From assembly GCA_037044905.1 (NCBI GenBank), contig JBAOKB010000061.1, forward strand, positions 682,001-746,000: a stretch of 64,000 nt of DNA, given 5' to 3'. A model generated the notes under the pieces. The model was not told the origin of the DNA, did no database searches, and was given only the letters and a program-made list of their open reading frames with translations. Below are positions 33,933-45,639 of the stretch, in pieces. This DNA is from Hortaea werneckii. Its lineage: Eukaryota; Ascomycota; Dothideomycetes; Mycosphaerellales; Teratosphaeriaceae. Made by a program: the position numbers and the translations under genes. The first letter of the stretch is position 1, and each line of letters begins with the position of its first letter.

Positions 33933-36900
33933 ATGGACGAAGTCCCTATCCCTACAGCATCTCGCCCGATCAGTCGTGCAGGCCAGAGCGATGCTTCCTT
34001 CTCGACCGACCTGGGCGACTCCGTCTATGGCGGCCAAAGGTCGCTGGCGCGAGAGGTCGAACACATCAAGAAACTTCTGTCACGCGCACAAAGCGGCCCT
34101 CGAAATACAGAGGGAAGCATTACCGCTCAAGTCTTCCGCCGACGTAATCAGGAGCACATCACGCACGACCGCGTTATACCTCGAGCTTGACCAGCTGAAA
34201 AGGCGCATAAAACAGGAGGAACATCAGAGGAAAGAAGCGGCGCGTGCAGCGGAAACTGTAGCTGTCGACCCGGAGACGGAGTCGGAAAGCGAGCCAGAGA
34301 ACGAAGTGCCTGATGAGCGGGAGGAGCTTCTGGAGAATCTGCGCGAAGAGCTTGGGCAGGTGAAACAACAGAGGGAGGAATGGTTAGAGGAAGCCGAAGG
34401 CAGAGTGGACAAGCTTCTGGAAGAGAAGAATGGATTGGCAGAGCAGATACGGCAAAGTCACCAAGAACTAGAACAGGCACGGTCACAGAAGGAGGACGTC
34501 AGGAAATCCTTGCAAGACGCGGAGAACAGAATAAGTGCGCTGGACCATCAGTTGAAAGACGTGCGCGACTCATTGGATGCTGCGAAGGTAGAGCTGCAGG
34601 ACTTGCATTCGCAGCAGGATACCACGCAAGTATCACTCGACGCCGAACGCAAGGAAAAGGAAGAGTTCTCCAACAAGCTGAGTGTGGTGCAATCATCGCT
34701 AGAAGAGATCAAGAATACATTGCGCGAAGTAGAGACTCAGAAGCAGAAAGCTGAACGCGATGCTCAAGATGCTCATGCCGAAGCAGATCAGCTTAAATCC
34801 CGCTACGGGGAGCTCGAGGCGACGCTTAATGACAACAACGAACGTATAGCTGAACTCGAAGAAAAGAATACCGCAGCGGCACAGAAATTACGCGAAGCGC
34901 TTGAGGAGCGCGATGTCAGCGACAAATCACACGCAGAGAAATTGCAGGGTTTGCAAGAAAGTCACAGCAAGCTTGAAAGAGAAAGGAAGGAGCTTCAGGG
35001 TCGTGCAGATGATCTTTCAGGGCAACTGATCGAGGCAGAGACCGCTGCTGCAAACTCAAAGGGAGAACATGAAGGCCAGCGACTGAAGTTAGCTGCGGAG
35101 CTTGATGAGCACAAGAAGAAGCTTGAAGCTGCGCTGAAAGACGTCGAGGGACACGAGCAGGAGGTTAAGAAGGTCATTGCTGATCGCGACAATGCGAAGT
35201 TGCAGGTCTCGCAGGTCACTCAGGACCGTGACAGCCTTGCAAAGCGAATCGATGATCTAGTCGAACAGATCGAACATTTGGAGCACGATTCACACAACTC
35301 TGTCGAAGCTGCTAAAGCAAAGCATGAACGCGAACTTCGGGGGCTGAAAGATGAGCACTCGGAGGCCACAAGGAAGCTCCAAGACTCGCTCGATCAGACC
35401 AATGACGCGCACAGCAAACTTCAGCAGGATATTGCAGAGCAACAACGTATACACCAGGAGAAATTGGACAGCGTGAATCTTGAGCATGGAAAGCGCGTCA
35501 AGAAAATGGTCGACAACCACGACTCTGAACGGAAACGACTCGAAGATACTGCGAAGCACGCTCAGACGGCACACACGCAGGGACTAGACAAAGCCAGGAA
35601 GCAGCGCGAGGAGCAAGTCAAGAAGCTGACGGAGGACCACGAAAATCAGCTGTCGTCCTTACGAAATGAGCTGGAGGAGCTGAAATCAAAGCACGGCAAA
35701 GACGGCGAAGAGGCCCGATCGGCCCTGGAGGAAGCAAAGAGAACCCACGAAGAGAAGGTGGCGGCTCTTCAGCAAGAGCATCAACAGCTCTTCGCAGACG
35801 AGCACGCCCAGGCTGAGAAGCTCAAGCAGCAGCTGGCAGGCCTGGAGACCGAGGTTGCAAGGTCGCATGCGGTGTTGGATGAGACTAAGTCAGTGCATTC
35901 CAAGGAGATTCAAAATATGCGAGAAGCGCACGAGAAGGAGCTTGTCGATTTGCGCACCAACCACCAAAGCGCGATAGCAGAGCAACATGCGGAAGCCGAA
36001 AAACTGCGGCAGCAAGCCAAGGGATTCGACATCGAGTCTGCGCAATCTCGCAAGAGGTTCGAAGAAGCACATGCCGCCCACAAGAAGGAAATCGAGGAGG
36101 TGCGGTCTCAGCATCAAGACGAACTCTCCAACGCCAAGAAGGAGCTCCAGGCTCAGCTTGATGACGCCCGGAAGGAGCTGGAAGCGGCTCAGCAGACGGC
36201 CAAGGAAGCGCGCGATACCTCGCAAACGAAGTTGGCAGACCTCGCAGGACGTCTGGCATCAGGTGCGAAGGAAACCAAGAATCTGCGCTCTCAGCTTTCA
36301 GAGATGGAAACGTCTCATGAGGGCAAGGTGAAAGGTCTTGAAGCTATATCTGCTGAGACGGAAAAGAAACTCGAACTGGCGGAGAAGCGAGCAGAGGAGC
36401 TTGCTGATCAGATGAAGTCCCAGGGGGCTGAGCTGCGTGGACAAATGACAAGCAAGGACGAAGAGCTCACTGCCGCGAAATCTCATGCGGCCGATTTTCA
36501 AGCAACTGCTGACGCGTTTAGCAAGTCTCTCCAAGAGGCTAAAGCACAATTAACGAGCAACAAGAGTCGCACACTTTAGCCTTACAAGAGCTCAACGCCT
36601 CACACACCAAGGCTTTGGAAGGTCAGCGCGACGAACATACTGCAGAGGTCGAGCGCCTGAGACGGGATGCCGAGGCTACTGCTGCGAAGGTGGCAGAGGG
36701 CCATGGTGGCGCTCTTGATGAATTGAAGCTGAGCCACAACGATGCGATGATCTTTGCCAAGAAGGATGCGGATGATCGACTGATCAAGCTGAAAGAAGAC
36801 CACGCGGCTGAAACGCAGCGTATGCTCAATGAGCACAAGGCAACTCTTGAGAAGGCGAATCAGGATCTTGGTGGTCAGCATCGGGTTGCTCTGGACAGTG

Positions 36901-39900
36901 CTCGAAGTCAGGGTGAACAGCGCTTAGCCGAGGCGTTGGAGAAGCACAAGGCGGAAATTGCTGAGTTGCAGTCGCAGTTGAAGAGGCTTCGGGATGATCA
37001 CCAAGCAGCTAGTGAAGAAGCTGGTAAGAGTCATGAGGCCGCGCTCGCCGAGCTTTCTTCCAAGTACGATTCCGAACGTGGATCCAGCGCTGCGGAGAGT
37101 AAGAGGCAACTTGATGAACTCCAAAAGAGCCACGGTCAGCAAGTCGCTGCCGAACAAGCAAAGGTTTCCGACCTCGAGGTTCGACTGCAGAAGGCAGAAG
37201 AAGATCAGCGGAGCGCCGTCACCGAGCACCAGGCTCGGATCAGCAAGATTGAAAAGGCGCATGAGACTGCTCTTGCAGAGCTGTCGGCCAAACATGACAG
37301 CGAACGAGAAGCGATCTCGGCAGATACAAAGAAGCAGCTCGAAGGCCTTCAATCAAGTCATGAAAAGACCTTGACAGCTTTCCGCGACGAGAATGAAGTC
37401 AACGCCCGCAAGGCGAACCAAGAACACGAGTCTGCGCTGCAAGCACTTCATCGAGAAGCACGAGACAGCTAACAAGCTATCTGGCTCTGAAGCTGAAACG
37501 AAGTTTGAAGAGATGCGGAGCCAACATGCTTCCGAGATTGCTTTGCTTCGCGAACAGCATGACGCTGCTACAGCAGAAGCAAAGACTCGTCAACAAGTGG
37601 CTTTGGACGAATTATCTACAAAACACGAGCGCGAGCGCGAGACTGCGGATGCAGAGATGCAGAAGGATCTGGAGAAGATGCGCTCATCTCATTCGGACGA
37701 GATCGCGGCTCTTCAAGAGGAACTTCGCACAGCCAGGGAGAAAGCGTGTAAAGGCCGGGAAACCGATGCTGCTGATCTTCAAGCCAAGCATGATTCTTCG
37801 GCGAAAGCTGCGCTCGAAGAGTCCGAGAAGCGGTTGGAGTCACTTCGAGCTGAACATGCTTCTGCAGTCGAGAAGTTGAAGACAGAGCATGAACGCTTGA
37901 CTGGTGAGACCTCATCTTCACACGTACAAGCCTTGAAGGATGCCGATTACAAGTACAACAAGCTCCAAGAGAGCCATAAATCCGGCCTTATGGAGATCCG
38001 CAAGCGCTATGACGAGCGTACGAGAGGCCTTCAAGCGAAGCATGACGAAGCATTGGCAGGAGCAAACACTGCCTCGGAGAAAAAGCTAGCAGCTATGAAA
38101 AGCGAACACGACGAATCTCTCAAGAAGCTGGAAGCAGGTTGGTCGTCCCAAGCAGAGGAAGCTGCGAAGACGCGCCAAGCTGACTTGCAAAGAGCGGCTG
38201 AGGAAGCGGCTCGCGAGGCTAGCAAGCTTCGAGAGGATTTCCAGAAACAATCGGCCGAGCGCGACGCCGCCGCTGATGCTCATCTTGCTGCTCTTCGCGA
38301 GAGCCATTCGGCTGAGCTGGCGAAGGCTAGCGAGGCTCACGCAGTGGAGATCGAAACTTCTCGGCGAGAGGTGGAGGCTGCGCAGACTGAACTCTCCTCT
38401 GCCCGAGCGGACCATGAACGCCTTCTGAGTGAGCTGCGCGAGAGCTCGGGTAGTGACGTGGAGAAGCTTAAGACGTCGCACGCCACCGAGCTTGAAGGCG
38501 TCAAGAAATTGCACCAGTCTGTTATGGCCCAGATGGAGACTGCGCAGTCCAATCATAGAGGCCAGGTGGCAGAGCTTAAGGCAGCGCACGAGCGTTCTAT
38601 GTCCGATCTTGTTGCCCAGCATGGAAGAGCGATTGATGCTCAGAAGAGTGCTCTGCAGGAAAGCAGGGCGGGCCACGCTGTAGAGATTGACAGTCTGCGG
38701 GAGTCGCATGGGGCTGCTCTGCGTGAACTAGAGGAAAAGCTTTCCGGCGAGCTGTCAGATGCTCAGCGTAAGCATCAATCCGAGATGGAAGGGCTGCGAT
38801 CCAACCTTGCTAGCGAGCTAGAAACTGCCAAGGGCTCTCACGAAAAGGCTCTGGCCGACAGAGACGCTCATTGGTCCCAGGTCATCGCGGGATTGAAAGA
38901 GGAACATACTCAAGCGCATGCTGAGGCTCTCAAGAACAGTGATGCAAGTTCCGCTGAGAAGCTCCAGGAATTGGAGAGGAAGCATGCTGAGGCTTTGGAC
39001 AAGGCCATGGAAAGCGCTCGGAGCGATGCAGAGCGTGATACTTCGGCGGCCAGCAAGCAGCATCAAGAAGCTCTTGAAAATGCCACTGCTGAAGCATCTC
39101 GAAAGTCCCAAGCTGACTTGGATCAGCTAAAGCTTAGCCATTCAGAAGCCATTGCACGCGTTCGTCAAGAAGTGGAGACAGAGTCCCAGGCTCGCCTCCG
39201 GGAGGTTCAGCAGCATCACGAGACTTCTCTCGAATCTTTCATCGCCGAAGTTCGCGCTCAATCTGAAACGAATCGAGACATTCCTGCCAATACGCAAGAC
39301 GATGAAATCTCAAAGTTGCAACAGAAAGTGCTAGAGGCGGAGAAACGTGCAGATGAAGCACGCTCGCAACATGAATCTATGGCCGCGGAGATCGTTGCTT
39401 TGCAAGGCCGGCTCGATGCAGAGCTGACGAGTCATGCAGAGGCTGAAAGGTCACTGTCTGAGATCCGTAAGCAGAACTTCGACGGCGATAAACGTCTTTC
39501 AGGTTCTAGGGAGGCCTTGTCAAGGGAGGCTCTGCTCCGACAAGTCGCACATCAGCAAGAGCAGCTCGAACGTCTTGGAAAGGAGAACGTGCGTGTTGAC
39601 ACCGAGCCTTTGGGTTCGGATGGTCTTCCAAATGACGTCGACGTGTTGAAGCATAGGTTGGGCGCTGCTGAACGTGATGGTCAGACGATCGAGCAGGTGA
39701 TCCGCGAGAAGAATGAACTCAGCCGGCAGAACGACTTCCTGGTGAAGAAGTTGGAAGCACGTATGGCGCAGATGGGCAGCTCACCTGATTCAAAGAAGAC
39801 CGATGCTGAGGTGCAGACCGAGTCGGTCATTTCTGTACCGGCGACGCCTCGTACTCCGAATCAGTCCTTTGCCGCCAGGTTCCCGAGGGCCGAGCGAAAC

Positions 39901-41366
39901 GGACAGCAGGAACAAGAACCTCCTACCGAACACCAGTCGAATGGTTTGAATGGCAATCAACAAGATGGGCCGACGGAGGAGCAGAAGGCTGATCTTCATT
40001 CCTTGCGCTCCGTGAAGGGTAAAAAGATCGCTACAGGTAGGCCTACGTCACCTTCAAGCCCGTCAAAGAAGATATCCGAAAGGCGCGCCATCAGGCATAT
40101 CAAGACGGATTCGTTCGAAGAATACTTGAAGCGGGCTCAAACGGAGCTGAGCGACCTAGGAGCTACAATCGTTGCCAACGAGTCGCTTTTCCATGAGAAG
40201 ATACAGGAGCATGTCGGCGAATTGCAGAGGGCAAAGGATCAACTGGCCGCCGACTACAAGGAGCGTTTCGATGCACTCTTTGCTGAGAAGGAGAAAAGAG
40301 AGAAGGATGCCACGTCCCACAGCGCTGCGGAGTTTGCCAAGGAGCGTAGCAAGCTGGTCGCGAAGTATGGTGTTGAGGAGAAGGACGCAAGTGCACAGAC
40401 TGCCATGCTTACGAGCCTGCCACTTGACCAAGCGAAAGAGCTCCGTTCTGCTGAAGAACGACTTGTAGCGGAGCATAGCCGGCGCGTGGCCAGTCGAAAG
40501 TCCCAAATCGCCCTCAGGCACGCAGAGGACTTCCAGTCTTTAACTCAAGACTATGATCGCAAGATTGCCGAGCTGTTGAGTGACCGTTCAAAGCTTGAGA
40601 ATGATCTTAGTGTCGAGCCTTCGAGATTCGAGAAGGATATGGATGATTTGGAAGCTCGCTCCGGGCAGCTCGAAGCTGAGAAGGCGGGCAGTGTCTACAG
40701 CACGCCACTGACAAAGTCGAACAGCGTCAATCACGGTGCCCAGCCGGAAACTCCCTCTCCGGAAATCAAAAGAGCAGAAGCGGTCCCTGTGCAAGGCAGT
40801 TCTTCGTCCAAGCGAATGTCTGGTCGCATGTTAACTAGCACACCACGGACGCCTGCTTCGATCCCGCGAGCTGTGCCGTTCCCCGGCAACCGAGACAGCC
40901 CGCAAGCTACATCTCAACCATCGGTCCCTCGTACACCGACGGATACCAAAAGATCGACCTCAGATCGCTATCCACCAGCGGCTCAACAGTCCCCTATGAG
41001 GCCTCGAAGTCCTCCCGACGGACCTGTGCAGCGACGAGTCGTGACAGCCCCACGAACATCGGAGAAGTGGGCAACGCCCGAATCGAAACGTGCAAGCATA
41101 GCCCAGGACTTCGGCGTGGCTCCGGAGAAGTTCGAGCAGAAACAGGCGCCGAAGAAGCCGACGCCGCAGGAAGCCGCTGCAGTAGAGGCCATGAACAAGC
41201 CTTTGGAGAGGGCGAAGACAGAGTCCCCCGGCAGGCCCGCAAGGCTTCACCCAGCCCTGCGCGGATACCCAAGTCTACGGATCCTACCGAGCGTCAGTCG
41301 AAGAGGAGCTCGCGGAATTTCTCGAGCAGTAGCATCTATAAGAAGTTGTTTAAGCATGATAAATAA
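33933..41366 (+). CDS. giant coiled-coil protein (fungal 'M protein repeat' type)
   Basis: A single intronless gene of about 2,479 residues, read through four frame breaks. The start is MDEVPIPTASRPISRAGQ. A linker with KSSADVIRSTSRTTALYLEL leads to about 1,900 residues of almost unbroken heptad coiled coil, rich in Glu, Lys, Ala, His and Ser. Repeats such as A-L-A-E-L-S-x-K-H-D-S-E-R recur about every 30-40 residues. The C-terminal quarter has a separate helical domain beginning SFEEYLKRAQTELSDLGATI, a Pro/Ser/Thr-rich disordered stretch, and a basic tail ending SSIYKKLFKHDK. Breaks lie near 34083-34087, 36541-36543, 37453-37456 and 41225-41229, and all are explained by one or two missing bases in short repeats. 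The family name is from memory of similarly built Aspergillus proteins. A tether or cytoskeletal role is inferred only. Confidence 0.8.
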
Positions 41367-41614
41367 TGGAGGACGGGCTTTGCTGCATTTTCAGCGAGGC
41401 GCTTTTGGATAGAAGCGGTATCAGTCGATTGCATTTTTGGGAGTCATGTTGGACTATTTGGCGTACTTGGAGCGGTCGTGTCATTTCTTGTATATACCTT
41501 GTACTTTTTGTGTACATAACATCACCCTGCGTTCTGCAATCTGCTACTTCCGTGCCATCCTGCCATTCGTTAGACTCGCTCATTTCAGCCACGACCTATC
41601 CGACCTTGATCTTC

Positions 41615-42125
41615 TTATGGCATAACGGCGATGCATTCGATCTCCACGTCAGTACCGCGTGGGAGCTGCTTCGCTGCAACGCATCTGCAGATGTAAAATT
41701 CAGCAAACGTGGGATGTCGGGAATTTAAAGGCACAGGGCAACTCACGTGCGGCAAGGCTTCTGCTCGCCCCAGTACTGGGCGTACACTTCATTCATAGCC
41801 GCGAAGTCTTTCATGTCGGCCAAGAAGACGTTGACCTTCACGACGTTCTCGATAGTGGTGCCCGCTGCTTCGAGGACGTTTGTAAGGTTCTTGATACATT
41901 GGTGCTGTAGGCGAGTTAGACTTTGGACCACATTTTGGGTGTTGTGTTAAGTATATGGCCTACCGTGTGAGCTCCAACGTCACCGTCAATGATTTGGCCG
42001 GTAGCTGGGTCCATGGCGACAGAGCCGGAGCAGTATACCATGCCATTGGCAACGATAGCTTGGCTGTAAATGCCTTTCAGGCCCATGGGCGCCTTGTCGG
42101 TGCTGATGACTTGCTTGGCCGGCAT
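41615..42125 (-). CDS. RidA/YjgF/Mmf1 family enamine/imine deaminase
   Basis: Three exons (42125-41964, 41904-41747, 41684-41615) give 129 residues, the usual family length. The first exon has APMGLKGIYSQAIVANGMVY followed by SGSVAMDPATGQ. The second holds CIKNLTNVLEAAG and VVKVNVFLADMKDFAAMNEVY. The third supplies CVAAKQLPRGTDVEIECIA, with the family Arg (as in PRGxDVEIE) that binds the substrate carboxylate nearby in ARTCV/CRTCV. Introns are 59 and 62 nt. RidA proteins hydrolyse reactive 2-aminoacrylate formed by PLP enzymes. A mitochondrial copy (Mmf1) and a cytosolic copy exist in fungi; no clear presequence is seen here. The start lies only 213 bp from the edge of the transposon island, so its promoter abuts RIP-mutated DNA. 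Confidence 0.92.
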
Positions 42126-42337
42126 TTTTCAATCTGGTTTCTGACTTAGAGTTAGGTATGAATCGTGAGTAGCACGCAAGACTTTTCTGTTCTGGTTGAT
42201 CGCCGCCTCGCCGCCAAAGGACCTTGCCCGAAGTTGCCGTTCATTCGGCGAAGTTGGGTTAGTCAGCAGCGTAGCTTTCTCCAAGTGCACAACGCGGAAG
42301 AACAGTGTTACGAACGCTATCCTGTGTAAAATTAGTA

Positions 42338-42353
42338 CGTTCGCACCTCCGAG
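42338..42353 (+). repeat. left terminal inverted repeat of the island
   Basis: CGTTCGCACCTCCGAG, preceded by TA. It still contains a CA and several CpG, so RIP has spared this end; the GC-rich stretch continues to about 42400. A second partial inverted word (ACGAACGC at 42310-42317) lies just outside. Confidence 0.85.
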
Positions 42354-42559
42354 TTCCCCGTACTTACCGGCTTTTAGTAAAGGCCGAGAACACCTTTCTA
42401 ATACTATATTATTGTCTTTTAAAACTTTTTTTTAGTAATAAATTATTATATAGCTAAATTTAAAGTATTATTTTAAATTAGTTGATTTTAAAGTATTATT
42501 TAGCTACTATAATAGTAATAATAGTATTTTAAACCTCTTCTTATATAACTAAGCTAATA

Positions 42560-43490
42560 TATATATATATCTTTAAGATACTAATAATAGCTACACTACT
42601 ATCGCTCTACACTTTAAATATAGTAAAAGGACTATTAAAAAGTAGAGACTAAACTATAAAATTTATAGTAAGGCCTATCTACTAGATTTTATAATTCGTA
42701 GCTATACTCGAGCCCTTACAACTAAATAAGCTAGATAGATAATTGTATACCTCGATAAGTAACTAAGTATATATTTTAAAAAGTTTGCTTTAACTATATT
42801 TAATTACTATAGTATTTAAATTATTAGTAGGGCTATTAGTAACTATTTTAATTAATATAAATAGTCGAGGAAGGTAGCTAAAATTAGAGCTAATATATAA
42901 AGCCTACTTCTAAAGGTTTTATAGTAAGAGAAGTAGTTTAATTAGTACTAAGAGTAACTTGTCTTTTATTATAAGAGTACTACTAACCTAAAGAGTAGTT
43001 AAAGGAAGTATATATAGTTACTAGTTAGTTAAAATATTACTTAGTAGTAAGGTATTAATAAAAGTAATTAATACTTTATACTACTAGCTTTAACTATCGA
43101 TAGATACTTACTAAACGCTACTCTAATTATTAAGGGCTCTATAAAAAGGGAGTTATTTCTATTCTAGATTTAATATATTATATTACTACTATTAGTATTT
43201 AGATACTATATCCTTATAATAGATAATTATATAATATACTATAGTAATAATATTTAGCTATTCTATAAAGCCTTTAGTATTTAGCTAGAGTATTTACTAT
43301 CTTATTTATTAAATTTAAATCTAATTAAAACTATATTTTATATACTAAAAATATAGATTTGCTACAATTTTAAGTAGTAGTAGTTATTTAGAAGCTTCTA
43401 CTAGTTCTTAGAGGCTAGTATTTAAGAGTTTATAGGCTATAATTATAGGCTATACTATAGGAACTATAAATATAAATATAGGTTATAATA
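42560..43490 (+). pseudogene. degraded Tc1/mariner-type (DDE_3) transposase
   Basis: Translated with TAG/TAA read as mutated Gln/Trp codons, one plus-strand frame keeps transposase features. An HTH-like region near 42570-42720 contains KRTIKK and TRALTTK. A strand reads YYILIIDNYIIYYSNNI around 43208-43260, matching the family pattern VIDNAxIHxS with its catalytic Asp at about 43222. LEYLLSYLLNLNLIKTIFYI around 43288-43345 matches the pattern LEYLPPYSPDLNPIETxF, with the catalytic acidic residue changed to Lys, as a G-to-A RIP change would cause. FLEASI...FIGYNY near 43410 resembles the usual C-terminal helix. Stops occur throughout and none is TGA, consistent with RIP of CAA, CAG and TGG codons. 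Inactive. Confidence 0.75.
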
Positions 43491-45137
43491 GAGGTAGTTC
43501 TATATTTAGCTTAGCTTATTAGATAGTCGCTTTTTATAATAGAGGTAGAGGCTATACTACTAGATAGATCCTTATAATATTAGTACTATATTAAAGTATT
43601 AGCCTTATATATTCGATCTATAGTATATATATAATTTTTAGAGGTTATTATTATTATAATATAGTAGTCTAAAATATATTAGTTAATAGAAGCTAAGTAT
43701 AGCGAGGTAAGCTTTAGCCTACTAACTAAATTATAATAAAAAGCTTAACTATAGTATAGCCCTATTTTATAATATATAGGTACGATCTTATTAGCCTATT
43801 AATAATAGACTATAAAGCTACGCTTATAGCCTACGTAATAGTATAGTTAGAGCTTATAGAGTTAATTATAGGCTCTAGCTAGAGGTAGTAGCTATAAAGC
43901 TTTATAAATAAATAAAAAGTAGTAATCTATTTAATATAATAAACTATACTATAAAAATATAAAAAAAATTAGATCTAATAGAATAAGTAAAAAGAAATAA
44001 TCCCTTATATTTTAATTTATAAAAAAAAATTGCTATATTAAAATATATAATTATAAAATTAATACTAATATAAATAGCCCTTAGCTTTATACTCTTATTT
44101 ATATTACCTCCTATCTACTATCTTTATTCGACGACCTTCTAGCTACTAGCCCTTTTAGTCTTCCCTTTTAAAGCTACTTCTATATAATATATTATATATA
44201 ACTAAAGAAACTAACTAGTAGTTTTAGGCGCCTCTAAAACTTAAAATCTATAAATAGTATTCCCTCGATATTAAACCTTTTAAAAGTTAGTTTATTTGCG
44301 ATCCTTTATATCTATCTTATCTTTTAGATACTTAAATTACTAGGCCTCTTAAAAAACTACAAGAAAAAGGCGGTTAGATTATTATAACTAGTAGGTATTT
44401 CTATTTATAAAAAAGATAGTTTACTATCCTTATCTTATAGATTTGCCTACTAAGCTACCTAGCCTTTAAATAGTAAAACTATATTAGACTCTCTAAATAC
44501 CTAATAAAAATTAAAAGGCGACTAACTATTTAATTATTAATTAATCGATAGTTTTAAATCTATATATCTTTTTATATTTAAATACTCTCTTACTTTTAAA
44601 AGTAAGTTAAAAACTATAATACTCGGTTTTTTAAGATAGTAACTATTAATACTAGTATTCTATTCCTTAATCTAGTACTTTATAACCTTATTAGTAAGTA
44701 GATAATAATTCTTAGATAAGTTAATAAAGTATTAGTAGTACTAGCCTCTATTATTACTTTATTAATAGTTTTAGTAAGTTTAAACTTAATAAGGCTACCT
44801 CTCTTATAGTAGAACACCTTTATAAATAAGTAAATAACTACTCTCTTTAAGCTAATCTACCTCTTAATCTATAGTAGCCTCTTAATACTATATAATAGTA
44901 AGAGCTAGTAATTAACAACTCTACTAATTTAAGCGAGCGCGCTATAGTATACTTAGCCTCTTAGGTTATTTAGTTAGAGCCTTATTAAAATAATATACTA
45001 ATAAGAGGCTATAGTATTCGATACCTTACTCTTTCTACTATTTTAGTAAATAAGGCTATACTACTTTATTAAACTCGACTAAGTAATCTATATTAGTCTT
45101 TAGATACTTTTATTTTAGTAGGCTCTTACTACTAAGC
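43491..45137. other. RIP-mutated remainder of the island, left arm
   Basis: AT-rich, with CA/TG nearly lost. I cannot assign a family. A minus-strand frame around 44230-44420 reads as protein-like if RIP stops are ignored, so an additional old insertion may lie here. No structural RNA or intact reading frame. Confidence 0.4.
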
Positions 45138-45334
45138 TAATACGCCTTAGAATAGCCCCCTAGGAAAAGGGGCTAGAATTACGTACTTAGGCTATAGCGC
45201 CTATATTATAAAGACTTTACTACTTATAGGCGAGTAGTATAATAGAAGTAGTAAGTAGTACTATCTTAGACTAACTATTTAATCGAGATGCCTTTTTATA
45301 CTATAAAATATCTAACTTTAGATATTCTATATTA
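45138..45334 (+). repeat. 5' LTR (197 bp)
   Basis: Starts TAATACGCC and ends ATATTA; the usual TG...CA ends appear as TA...TA, as RIP would produce. Contains an AGCCCCCTAGGAAAAGGGGCT hairpin near its start. Confidence 0.85.
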
Positions 45335-45639
45335 GTTTTACTTACTCTACCTAATTTATAATCTAGGGAGGGTTAGAATAATAACTCTTAAGCCTACCGC
45401 TACGTAGCTAGCGACTAGCGTATAAGATATAGAAGAGGCGCTAGTATTACCTCCTCTACTAAAATAGGAGTCCCTTATACTAACTATTAAGTATAAAAAT
45501 AAAAAGGCGTAAGCGGTATACTAGTAAGCTCGGCGAGATACTATTTTAAAGGAAATTAAGATTAAGACTCTTAAAGAATAGCTAGTAATACTATATAAGA
45601 GGCGGAACGCTAGCAATATATTAAGGGCCTTTATAACCT

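Noticed and set aside
33904..36579. alternative start MWKVERGG for the coiled-coil gene
   Set aside because: The overlapping frame from 33933 gives a protein-like N terminus; the other frame does not until about 34090, where the frame break lies.
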